Assembly (NCBI RefSeq): GCF_007176755.1
Contig: NZ_BJTV01000008.1
Location: forward strand, 1 to 64,000
Direction: 5' to 3'
Length of the DNA: 64,000 nucleotides
Source: Streptomyces sp. 1-11
GTDB taxonomy: Bacteria > Actinomycetota > Actinomycetes > Streptomycetales > Streptomycetaceae
Shown here: positions 50,884 to 59,209 of the stretch, one piece after another
Layout of the letters: each line of letters opens with the position of its first letter
Position numbering within the stretch: position 1 is the stretch's first letter
Notes under the pieces: model-generated
Told to the model about the DNA's origin: nothing
The model's database searches: none
Seen by the model: only the letters and a program-made list of their open reading frames with translations
Program-made: the position numbers and the translations under genes

Positions 50884-52392
50884 ATGCCTCTGGAGTGGTC
50901 CGGTTCCTCACCTGATCTGCTGCTGGCCGTCGACCGGACCAGCGGCCGCCCGCTGCGCGCCCAGCTGGAACACGGCCTGCGGGACGCCATCCGCAACGGC
51001 CGCCTGGAGCTCGGTGAACGGCTGCCCTCGTCACGGGAACTCGCCCGCGCGCTCGGCCTGTCCCGCGGGCTGGTACAGGAGTGCTACGCCCAACTGCAGG
51101 CAGAGGGCTACCTGGTGACCCGCCCCGGATCGGCCACCCGGGTGGCGGCCGGTGCGACGGCGCCCCCTGTGACCGCCCCCTCCCAGCCCGCCGCCCCCCG
51201 TCTGCTCGCCGATTTCCGCAGCGGAGTACCGGACTTGAGATCCTTCCCCGTGCACGACTGGTCGCGGGCCATGAGGGAGGCGGCCGCCGGGATGCCCACC
51301 GAGGAGTTCGACTACGGCGACCCGCGCGGCACCAGGGCGCTGCGCGAGGTCCTGGCCGGCTACCTGCGCAGGGTGCGCGCCGCGGCGGCCGCGCCCGACC
51401 ACATCGTGGTCTGCAACGGCTACGCCCAGGGCCTCGGCCTCGCGCTGCGTGCCCTCGCGGACGCGGGGGTGCGAACGGTCGCCTTCGAGGACCCCGGCTC
51501 ACCCGCGACCGTTGCCGCGGCCGCCGCAGCCGCGGGTATGCGGACGGTTGCCGTACCGGTCGACGAACGCGGCATCGACGTCCGGGCCCTGGCAGCCACC
51601 GACGCCCGAGCCGTCCTGGTCACCCCCGCCCACCAGTGGCCGACCGGCGTCGCCCTCGCCCCGGAACGCCGGCTCGCCCTGATCGAGTGGGCCAGGGACC
51701 GCGACGCCCACATCCTGGAGGACGACTACGACGCCGAGTTCCGCTACGACCGCGAGCCCGTCGGTGTGCTCCAGGGCCTGGAACCACGCCGGGTCATCGG
51801 ACTGGGCACCGTCAGCAAGTCCCTCGCCCCCGCGCTGCGGATCGGCTGGATGACCTGCCCGCCCGATCTGGCCGAACCCCTGGCCGAGCAGAAGCACCGC
51901 AGCGACCGCGGCGCACCCGGGCTCGACCAGCACGCGCTGGCACGACTGATCGAGTCCGGACGCTTCGACCGCCACCTGCGCCGTATGCGCGTCACCTACG
52001 CCGCCCGTCGGACCGCCCTGCTCGCCGCACTCGCCGAACACGCCCCCACGTTGCCGGTCACCGGCCTCGCAGCGGGCTTCCACGCGGTCGCCCACCTGCC
52101 CGCCGGCACCGGCGAAGACGATGTCATCGCCGCCGCCCGCGCCCGCGGGGTGGGCCTGTACGGCATGAGCACCTGCCGCGCCTCGCGCGCCGACACGCCG
52201 GCCCAACTCGTCCTGGGCTTCGGCAACGTCAGCGAACGGGGGATAACGGCAGGCGTCGCCGCCATCGGCGATCTGCTCACCGGGCGACCGGAAAGGAGAG
52301 GGCGCGGAAAGGGAACCGGCGGGAGGGATTCGGGGTCTTACGGTCCGTCGACGCCCGGGATCGGCCCGGTCGCGAATAAAACGGGGGAATGA
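50884..52392 (+). CDS. MocR-family (GntR-HTH plus aminotransferase) regulator
   Basis: A 502-aa chimeric regulator. The N-terminal GntR winged helix (about 14-85) contains PLRAQLEHGLRDAIRNGRLELGERLPSSRELARALGLSRGLVQECYAQLQAEGYL. The C-terminal fold-I aminotransferase domain (about 110-475) has PLP marks GYAQGLGLAL, LEDDYDAEFRYDREP and the Schiff-base K312 in GTVSKSLAPALRIGW. It should bind PLP, sense an amine or vitamin B6, and control the divergent MFS gene. The last 30 residues are low complexity and overlap the leader of the next gene. Confidence 0.92.
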   Translation: MPLEWSGSSPDLLLAVDRTSGRPLRAQLEHGLRDAIRNGRLELGERLPSSRELARALGLSRGLVQECYAQLQAEGYLVTRPGSATRVAAGATAPPVTAPSQPAAPRLLADFRSGVPDLRSFPVHDWSRAMREAAAGMPTEEFDYGDPRGTRALREVLAGYLRRVRAAAAAPDHIVVCNGYAQGLGLALRALADAGVRTVAFEDPGSPATVAAAAAAAGMRTVAVPVDERGIDVRALAATDARAVLVTPAHQWPTGVALAPERRLALIEWARDRDAHILEDDYDAEFRYDREPVGVLQGLEPRRVIGLGTVSKSLAPALRIGWMTCPPDLAEPLAEQKHRSDRGAPGLDQHALARLIESGRFDRHLRRMRVTYAARRTALLAALAEHAPTLPVTGLAAGFHAVAHLPAGTGEDDVIAAARARGVGLYGMSTCRASRADTPAQLVLGFGNVSERGITAGVAAIGDLLTGRPERRGRGKGTGGRDSGSYGPSTPGIGPVANKTGE

Positions 52393-52397
52393 GAAAC

Positions 52398-52895
52398 ATG
52401 CCCGTCCGCAGTCGCAGGACCCTTCTGACCGCCGTCGCCGTCACGGCCGGCCTCACCCTGGCCGCCGTCACACCCGCCCTCGCCGGCACCGGCGCGAGCC
52501 ACACCCGTACCGCCGCCGTGTCCTCGGCCCAGGGCGACCCGCGTGACGCCACCCAGCGCGTGGCCGACTTCTACGGCGCCTACATCGACTCCGTCTGGGC
52601 CGCCGACGACCCGGCGGCCGCCGCCAACGCCAAGGCGCTGCGCGCCTTCTACCTGTCCGCCGCCGCCCAGAAGAAGGCCGGCGCCTACGAGCGGAGGAAC
52701 CACGCCGACGGCATCCTGTTCGCGCAGAACGTGCCGGTGAAGTGGAAGGTCGCGTATACCGGGTCCGGCATGGGCCACGCCACCAGCAGGGTCACGCTGA
52801 CCTGGAGCGACGGCGACCACGCCGAGGTCACCAGGATCGACGTCCAGTCCGACCTGCGGACCCTGAAGATCACCGGCCTCAAGCCGGCGGGCTGA
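52398..52895 (+). CDS. Secreted protein of unknown function
   Basis: A 165-aa exported protein with a good Sec signal peptide (RSRRTLLTAVAVTAGLTLAAVTPALA, cleavage near 29). The mature part, about 130 residues, contains DATQRVADFYGAYIDSVWAADDPAAAANAKALRAFYLSAAAQKK, a helical segment, then a beta-rich end TSRVTLTWSDGDHAEVTRIDVQSDLRTLKITGL. I prefer ATG 52398 because GGGGGA lies 10 nt upstream; ATG 52389 overlaps the MocR stop (ATGA) and is an alternative that adds three residues. Short AT-rich GAATAAAA precedes it. Function unknown. Confidence 0.75.
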   Translation: MPVRSRRTLLTAVAVTAGLTLAAVTPALAGTGASHTRTAAVSSAQGDPRDATQRVADFYGAYIDSVWAADDPAAAANAKALRAFYLSAAAQKKAGAYERRNHADGILFAQNVPVKWKVAYTGSGMGHATSRVTLTWSDGDHAEVTRIDVQSDLRTLKITGLKPAG

Positions 52896-52916
52896 TCCGG
52901 GGAGCGGGCCCGCGGT

Positions 52917-52941
52917 CCCGCCCCGCCCCACCCGGGGCGGG
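52917..52941 (+). terminator. Terminator after the secreted-protein gene
   Basis: CCCGCCCC (52917-52924) and GGGGCGGG (52934-52941), 8 bp, 21 bp past the stop codon. Extra GCGGGCCCGC palindromes flank it. Confidence 0.5.
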
Positions 52942-53096
52942 CCCGCGCGGCCGTCAGGTCCGGCGGTGTCGGGCGGCCGCCCGCCCCCGTCCCGCCGGTC
53001 CGGCCAGGACTGAGCGGCGCCGCCCCGGGTACCCGACGGGTCCCCGGGGCCGTCCCGGCCGCCCGGGGAGAGCAGGGCGCCGCGAATGGAGAGACC

Positions 53097-53780
53097 ATGA
53101 CGCAGAACGGGGAGGGAACCGCCCCCGCCCGGCGGACGGAGGTCACCGGGATCCGCCTCGCCGGCGACGGACCGGAGCGGGCGCCGGCCGCATCGGCCGC
53201 GGATCCCCTGCCGCACGACCGCAGCCAGGCGATCCTGGAGGCCGCCAAGCAGATCGGCGCCCTGCTCAAGAGGAAGGGACACCCGTTCGCCCTCGCCGGC
53301 AGCGTGGCCGTCTACGCCCACGGCGGGAGCCGCGACCTCCAGCACGACGCCGACTTCGCCGTGCTCCCGGAGGACTCCGACGCGGTGGCCGCCACTCTGC
53401 ACGAGGCCGGCCTGCCCGTGCGCACTCCGCCGGAGGACTGGCTGCTGAAGACGACCTGCCACGGGCAGGACATCGACATCATCTACCAGCTCGCGCACCA
53501 GCCCGTCACCAAGGACATGCTCGCCCGGGCGACGTGCCTGCCGGTCGACTCCGTCCTCATGCCCGTGCTCTCCCCGACCGATCTGATCCGCAGCCTGATC
53601 AGCGCCTTCTCGGAGCACTACTGCGACTTCGGCGCGGTCCTGCCGGTGGCCCGCGCCGTGCGCGAGAAGGTCGACTGGGACGAGGTGCGCGACTCGTGCG
53701 GGGACCAGGCCATGCCCGCCGCCTTCCTCTTCCTGCTCGAACGGCTGAACGTCATCGCACCCCGGGAGGCGCAGTCATGA
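53097..53780 (+). CDS. Nucleotidyltransferase-fold protein
   Basis: A 227-aa protein of the nucleotidyltransferase (NTase) superfamily. FALAGSVAVYAHGGSRDLQHDADFAVL (about 62-88) matches the GS motif plus the following acidic DxD pair that binds metal-NTP. DIDIIYQLAHQP supplies the third acidic position. The helical C-terminus (about 140-220; LSPTDLIRSLISAFSEHYCDF) resembles AbiEii-like or MNT-like domains. GGAGAG precedes ATG 53097. It overlaps the BON-like gene by 4 bp, and that one overlaps the phosphoesterase by 4 bp. It may modify RNA or protein, or be a toxin-type NTase; the substrate is unknown. Confidence 0.75.
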   Translation: MTQNGEGTAPARRTEVTGIRLAGDGPERAPAASAADPLPHDRSQAILEAAKQIGALLKRKGHPFALAGSVAVYAHGGSRDLQHDADFAVLPEDSDAVAATLHEAGLPVRTPPEDWLLKTTCHGQDIDIIYQLAHQPVTKDMLARATCLPVDSVLMPVLSPTDLIRSLISAFSEHYCDFGAVLPVARAVREKVDWDEVRDSCGDQAMPAAFLFLLERLNVIAPREAQS

Positions 53781-54064
53781 CCGACCAGGACGCACACCGG
53801 CCGCCGGCCCCGCCGGCCGCCGAGAACCTCGACTACCGCGTCGCCCACCTGGCGGAACAGATCGCCGCCGGACCGTTCGGCGAACTGGGCGTACGGCTCG
53901 TTCCGCACGGCGGCTCCGTGCTGCTGACGGGCACCGTGCCCTCCACCGAGTGCCGGGACCAGATCCTCGGCATGGCCCGCGAGGTGCTGGCGGGGCACCC
54001 CGTGCACTGCGACATCCTCGTCGCCGGGACGTCCTCGCCCGATCACGGGGAGGACCTGACATGA
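53777..54064 (+). CDS. BON-domain-like small protein
   Basis: A 95-aa soluble protein. The core NLDYRVAHLAEQIAAGPFGELGVRLVPHGGSVLLTGTVPSTECRDQILGMAREVLAGHPVHCDILVAG has the BON alpha-beta-beta-alpha-beta pattern, including the characteristic LLTGTVPS turn. Unlike most BON proteins it has no signal peptide, so it is cytoplasmic. It is linked by ATGA overlaps to the nucleotidyltransferase before and the metallophosphoesterase after, which implies equal synthesis and probably a physical complex. Confidence 0.75.
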   Translation: MTDQDAHRPPAPPAAENLDYRVAHLAEQIAAGPFGELGVRLVPHGGSVLLTGTVPSTECRDQILGMAREVLAGHPVHCDILVAGTSSPDHGEDLT

Positions 54065-54801
54065 TCCGCGTCGCCGCCGTCGGGGACATCCACATGGGGC
54101 CGGACAGCCAGGGCACGCTGCGCCCCGCCTTCGAGACCCTGCCCGAGTGCGCCGACGTCCTGCTGCTCGCCGGGGACCTCACCCGGCACGGCACGCCCGA
54201 GGAGGCGCAGGTCGTCGCCCGGGAGATCAAGGACCTCGCGGTGCCCGTCGTCGCCGTGCTCGGCAACCACGACCACCACGACGACCGCCCCGAAGAGGTC
54301 ACCGCCATCCTGCGGGACGCCGGCGCGCACGTCCTCGAAGGACAGGCCGCCGTCGTCACCAGTGGCGGCGCGCGCATCGGGGTGGCCGGGACGAAGGGCT
54401 TCGGCGGCGGATTCGTCGGACGCTGCGCCGGGGAGTTCGGCGAACCGATCATGAAGGAGTTCGTCCGCTACAGCCGCCGCTGCGCCGACGGACTGCTCGC
54501 CGGCCTGAAACAGCTCGACGACTGGAACTGCGACGTCCGGATCGCCCTGACCCACTTCTCACCCGTGCCGGACACCCTGGCGGGGGAGCCGCCGGAGATC
54601 TACCCCTTCCTCGGCAGCTACCTGCTCGCCGAGGCGATCGACACCGCCTGCCCCGACCTCGCCGTGCACGGGCACGCCCACGCGGGCACCGAGCACGGGA
54701 TGACCAGCGGCGGCGTCCGGGTCCGCAATGTGGCGCAGCCGGTGATCGGTCAGGCGTTCCACGTCTACAACCTGCCGGGCCGCGAGCCCGCGGCGGCCTG
54801 A
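54061..54801 (+). CDS. Metallophosphoesterase
   Basis: A 246-aa calcineurin-like phosphoesterase with the full metal-binding signature: GDIHMGP (D8, H10), LLLAGDLTRHG (D near 39), VLGNHDHHDD (N, H near 69-70), ALTHFSPVPD (H near 165) and VHGHAHAGTEHG (H near 203, 205). It would hydrolyse phosphomonoesters, diesters or a nucleotide-modified substrate in the cytoplasm. Placement after a nucleotidyltransferase in a triply coupled operon suggests that one enzyme adds and the other removes a nucleotide or phosphate. This is inference. Confidence 0.88.
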   Translation: MIRVAAVGDIHMGPDSQGTLRPAFETLPECADVLLLAGDLTRHGTPEEAQVVAREIKDLAVPVVAVLGNHDHHDDRPEEVTAILRDAGAHVLEGQAAVVTSGGARIGVAGTKGFGGGFVGRCAGEFGEPIMKEFVRYSRRCADGLLAGLKQLDDWNCDVRIALTHFSPVPDTLAGEPPEIYPFLGSYLLAEAIDTACPDLAVHGHAHAGTEHGMTSGGVRVRNVAQPVIGQAFHVYNLPGREPAAA

Positions 54802-54823
54802 CCCGGCGGCTCCCGGCGCGGGC

Positions 54824-56236
54824 TCAGGCGGCCGTGCCCAGGGCCTCGCGGCCCGTCACGTCGCCGTCCTTCGCGGGCAGCCTCAGCGCGGCGGGAACCG
54901 CGACGCCGCGCCTCACCAGGCCCGCGCCGATCGCACCGGCGATCAGCAGACCGCCCGCGACCAGGGCGCCCCGCGCTCCCGCCCACTCCATCAGCAGGCC
55001 GAGGGCGGGCGGCCCGCCCAGGCCCCAGACGGTGCCGATGCTGCTCCACACCCCGAGCACCCGGCCCCGCATGTGGGCGGGCGGGTCGGTCTGCAGCACG
55101 GCCGTGCCGGCGGTGTCGGAGACCGACTCCACCACGGCCATCGGCAGCACCAGCACCAGCAGGACGGCCAGGGAGGGCGAGAGGCCCGCCGCCGCCTGGA
55201 GCAGCCCGCCGGCCGTCGCGAGCACACCCACGGTGCGCACCGACGGGCTGCGCAGCCGCGCGCCCAGGACCGCGCCGAGGATGCCGCCGACGGCCAGCAC
55301 CGTGGACACCGTGCCGAACGCCCCGGCGCCGCCCGCGAGCGGCCCGGTGACCAGGACGGCGAGGGTGAGGCCGTAGTTGCGGCCGAAGACCGAGCTGAGG
55401 CCGGTGACGGCGGCGAGGGCGACCAGCCGGGGCCGGCGGACGAAGAAGGCCAGGCCCTGCCTGACGCTCAGCTCCGCCTTGTCCGGTACGGCGCGCTCGG
55501 CGGCCGCCCGCCCCCGGACCGCCCCGGCCACGGGGCGCAGGAACGGCACGACCGCCGCCACGAACAGGAACGACAGCCCGTTGGCGGCGTACGCGGCGGA
55601 GGTGCCGAGGAAGCCGACGGTCACTCCCGCCAGCGCCGTACCGGCCAGCCGGCCCGCGCTGTGCACCAGGGCGCCCACGCCGATCGCGGACGGCACGTCC
55701 GCCACCGGCACGAGGTCGTTGCCGAGCAGCGCGCACGCCGGTCCGTCGACGGTGGCGATGACGCCGGTCACCGCGGCCAGCACCAGCAGCGACGTCATGT
55801 CGATCCGGTCCACCGCCACGAGCAGGGCGGTGGTGAAGGCGACCGCGCCGAGCAGGGCCTGGCTGACGGCGACCGTCAGCTTCCGCGGCCAGCGGTCGAC
55901 GGCCGCGCCGCCCAGCAGGCTCACGAACAGCGCGGGCGCCGCCTGCACGGACATCGACAGGCCGGTCGCCGCGGCGGACCCGGTGATCTGCAGCACCAGC
56001 AGGTTCTGCACGGTGAGCTGCATCCAGGTGCCGGCGTTGGAGACGAGGTTCGCGACCGACCACCAGCGCATGCCGCGGTGACGCAGCGACCGCCACGGCG
56101 AACGCGAGGCGCTCGGGCGTGCGGCGGGGGTGGTTCTGGGCGTGGGCAGGGCAGGGGCAGTGGACAAGGCGGCTGCTCGACATCCGGGGGAGTCGGGAGA
56201 GCGACCGGCGGAACGCCTGAACCGGCTGCGCTGCAC
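54824..56236 (-). CDS. MFS transporter (MFS_3/EntS-like)
   Basis: A roughly 410-470-aa major facilitator with about twelve membrane segments starting near residue 55 (LRHRGMRWWSVANLVSNAGTWMQLTVQNLLVLQIT, the MFS_3/enterobactin-exporter-like first helix pair). Motif A is LLGGAAVDRWPRKLTVAVSQALLG. The C-terminal hydrophilic tail is short. The start is uncertain: the first 50 residues read as low-complexity Ser/Pro/Arg and there is no good Shine-Dalgarno sequence. 56236 is the longest reading and TTG 56167 an alternative. Likely an exporter of a small metabolite. It converges with the phosphoesterase operon, only 22 bp apart. Confidence 0.8.
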   Translation of the reverse strand: MQRSRFRRSAGRSPDSPGCRAAALSTAPALPTPRTTPAARPSASRSPWRSLRHRGMRWWSVANLVSNAGTWMQLTVQNLLVLQITGSAAATGLSMSVQAAPALFVSLLGGAAVDRWPRKLTVAVSQALLGAVAFTTALLVAVDRIDMTSLLVLAAVTGVIATVDGPACALLGNDLVPVADVPSAIGVGALVHSAGRLAGTALAGVTVGFLGTSAAYAANGLSFLFVAAVVPFLRPVAGAVRGRAAAERAVPDKAELSVRQGLAFFVRRPRLVALAAVTGLSSVFGRNYGLTLAVLVTGPLAGGAGAFGTVSTVLAVGGILGAVLGARLRSPSVRTVGVLATAGGLLQAAAGLSPSLAVLLVLVLPMAVVESVSDTAGTAVLQTDPPAHMRGRVLGVWSSIGTVWGLGGPPALGLLMEWAGARGALVAGGLLIAGAIGAGLVRRGVAVPAALRLPAKDGDVTGREALGTAA

Positions 56237-56686
56237 GGCTGGTCCGCCCGGTCGGGAGGGCGCCGACCATGGTGGCAGACGGGACGGGCGAGCCGCCGCC
56301 GCCCTGCCTTCCGGAGCGGCATGGAGTGCCTCAAGACCCGGTGCCGGTCACGGACTTGGACTCCAGGTGGGCTTCCTCACAGGCGCCGTGGCGCCCCCTG
56401 GGCGGCGGGCGTTCGCCCGGAGGCGCGCGGGCCGCGCGGAGGGCGGCCGGACCGCGCGGTCCGGCCGCCGTAGGTGTGACATGCGTGACAACGACCAGGC
56501 CGGCGACGGCCGTCCCGCGCGCCCGGCGCCGCCGGACACCCGCCCGGGCCCCGGCACGCCCACCCGCGGCTCGTCCCGCACCGGCACCGAACCGTTCACC
56601 GCCCGCAGTCCCCTGCGGCTGCGGCGGCTGCTCTCCGCGGTCTTCCTGGCGCCCGACGAGGGGTTCCGGCGGCCGGTCGGACCGCC

Positions 56687-57676
<990 letters not shown>

Positions 57677-57709
57677 GTGCAATTCCAGCCTTTCGCACAC
57701 TTCGGTCGG

Positions 57710-57739
57710 CGTCCGTGCCGCCCTCACGGCGCACGGACG
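57710..57739 (-). promoter_or_regulatory. Hairpin in the aldo/keto reductase leader
   Basis: CGTCCGTGC (57710-57718) and GCACGGACG (57731-57739), 9-bp perfect stem with a 12-nt loop, 34-63 bp upstream of the start codon. Confidence 0.4.
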
Positions 57740-57770
57740 GAAGGAACCACCCCACCATTCAGCGACGGAT

Positions 57771-57810
57771 CGGGCCGCCCGGCATCCCGTGGGGGACGCC
57801 GGGCGGCCCG
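57771..57810 (-). terminator. Terminator of the conservon/P450 operon
   Basis: CGGGCCGCCCGGC (57771-57783) and its exact complement (57798-57810) with a 14-nt loop: a 13-bp stem, 74 bp beyond the stop of the last P450 gene. It also lies downstream of the aldo/keto reductase promoter, so that transcript must pass it. Confidence 0.65.
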
Positions 57811-57834
57811 CCCTCGCGCGGCGGGAGGTTCCCG

Positions 57835-57865
57835 ACGTTACGACCTGAAGTGCGCTCCAACGCAA
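57835..57865 (-). promoter_or_regulatory. MerR-type promoter of the aldo/keto reductase
   Basis: On the minus strand TTGCGT (57865-57860), exactly 19 bp, then TAACGT (57840-57835). The spacer contains an imperfect dyad around TGGAGCGCACTTCAGG. The 19-bp spacer with a central dyad is the classic layout for activation by MerR-family regulators. Confidence 0.6.
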
Positions 57866-57883
57866 GCGCCGGGCGCCCAGGTG

Positions 57884-59110
57884 TCAGACGCCCAGCCGGA
57901 CCGGCAGCTCGAACAGGTCGTTCTGCGTGACCACCGGCTTGTTGCGCAGCTCGGCCGCCGGGACGGCCAGGTCCAGGCCGGGGAAGCGGGCGTACAGCGC
58001 GGGCAGCGCCACCCCCGCCTCCAGCCGGGACAGCGCCGCGCCCGGGCACACGTGCGGGCCGTGCCCGAAGGAGATGTGCCGGTTCACGGTCTCGCGGGTG
58101 ATGTCGAACTCCCCGGCGTCCGGGCCGTGCGCCTTCTCGTCGCGGCCGATCGCGGCGTACGACACGATCAGCGCGTCACCGGCGGGGATCACCCGGTCGC
58201 CGACCGGGACGTCCTCGGTCGCGAACCGGATCAGCACGTGCGAGGTCGGGGTTGACCAGCGCAGCGTCTCCTCGATCACCGCCGACCAGTCGGCCCCGCC
58301 GGACAGCACCAGGTCACGCTGCTCGGGGTGGGTGGAGAGGTTCACGACGGCGTTGACGATCAGCGAGATCGTGGTCTCGTGGCCCGCCGCCACCATCAGC
58401 TGGAGCGTGGAGACGATCTCCTGGTCGGTCAGGCGGTCGCCGTCCTGCGAGGCGAGGACCAGCGCGCTGGTGAGGTCGTCGCCCGGCTCGGCCCGCTTGG
58501 CCGCGACGGTCTCGGCCATGATCTGCGCCAGCTCGGTGAGGGTCGCGACGACCTCCTGCGGCGGGGTCTGCGTGGAGAAGAACTTCTCGAACAGCACCTT
58601 CAGCCGCGGCAGCCGCGCCTCCGGCAGGCCCATGAGGTCGGCGATGACGTACATGGGCAGCGGGTAGGCGAAGGCCGCCTTCAGGTCGACCGTCGAACCG
58701 TCCGCGGGCAGCGCGTCGAGCAGGTCCTGCGTGAGTTTCCCGATGCGCTCGCGCATCCGCTCCACCCGGCGCGGGGTGAGCGCCTGCGCGACCAGCGTGC
58801 GCAGCCGGCGGTGGTCGGCGCCGTCCACGGTGAGCATGGAGCGGCCCGGGTTGGCCAGGCCGATCAGCGGCCAGTCGGCGGGTATCTCGCCGCGCCGCCA
58901 GGCGCCCCACACCTCGATGTCCTTCACCAGACGCGGGTCGGTGAGCAGCGCCTTGGCCTCCGCGTGATGGGTGACGGCCCACACCGGGACACCGCCCGGC
59001 AGTTCGACGGCGGCGAGCGGGCCGGCCGCGCGCAGTGCGGCGCTCTCGCCGGCCAGGTCGGAGACGAAGGGGTCCAGGGCGATCCGCGGTGCTCCGGTAC
59101 CGGTGCTCAT
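57884..59110 (-). CDS. Cytochrome P450, CYP154-like, conservon-linked
   Basis: A 408-aa soluble bacterial P450. All core motifs are present: I-helix MVAAGHETTISL (about 237-248), K-helix EETLRW with an intact EXXR, the PERF-like region, and haem loop FGHGPHVCPGAALSRLEA with the proximal Cys near 354. The pattern matches CYP154 enzymes, which pair with CYP157 downstream of conservons in Streptomyces. GGGAGG precedes ATG 59110. It is last in the cvn operon, after a 99-bp gap with a hairpin, and is followed by a 13-bp terminator. Substrate unknown. Confidence 0.92.
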   Translation of the reverse strand: MSTGTGAPRIALDPFVSDLAGESAALRAAGPLAAVELPGGVPVWAVTHHAEAKALLTDPRLVKDIEVWGAWRRGEIPADWPLIGLANPGRSMLTVDGADHRRLRTLVAQALTPRRVERMRERIGKLTQDLLDALPADGSTVDLKAAFAYPLPMYVIADLMGLPEARLPRLKVLFEKFFSTQTPPQEVVATLTELAQIMAETVAAKRAEPGDDLTSALVLASQDGDRLTDQEIVSTLQLMVAAGHETTISLIVNAVVNLSTHPEQRDLVLSGGADWSAVIEETLRWSTPTSHVLIRFATEDVPVGDRVIPAGDALIVSYAAIGRDEKAHGPDAGEFDITRETVNRHISFGHGPHVCPGAALSRLEAGVALPALYARFPGLDLAVPAAELRNKPVVTQNDLFELPVRLGV

Positions 59111-59170
59111 CGTGACGTGCCTCCCAGGGGCGGGGTTAGGGGTGTCGCGCCTGTCCGGGGCAGCCCCGGG

Positions 59171-59198
59171 CCCCGGCCGGCGGACGGACCGGCCGGGG
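59171..59198 (-). promoter_or_regulatory. Hairpin between the two P450 genes
   Basis: CCCCGGCCGG (59171-59180) and CCGGCCGGGG (59189-59198), 10-bp perfect stem with 8-nt loop, 12 bp after the CYP157-like stop codon. It may attenuate or process the cvn message before the last gene. Confidence 0.5.
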
Positions 59199-59209
59199 TG
59201 ACGCGCTGA

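Noticed and set aside
57677-57865. N-terminal extension of the aldo/keto reductase to 57865
   Set aside because: The extension is low complexity, lacks a ribosome binding site and would start inside the MerR-type promoter; family proteins begin at MRQRSL.
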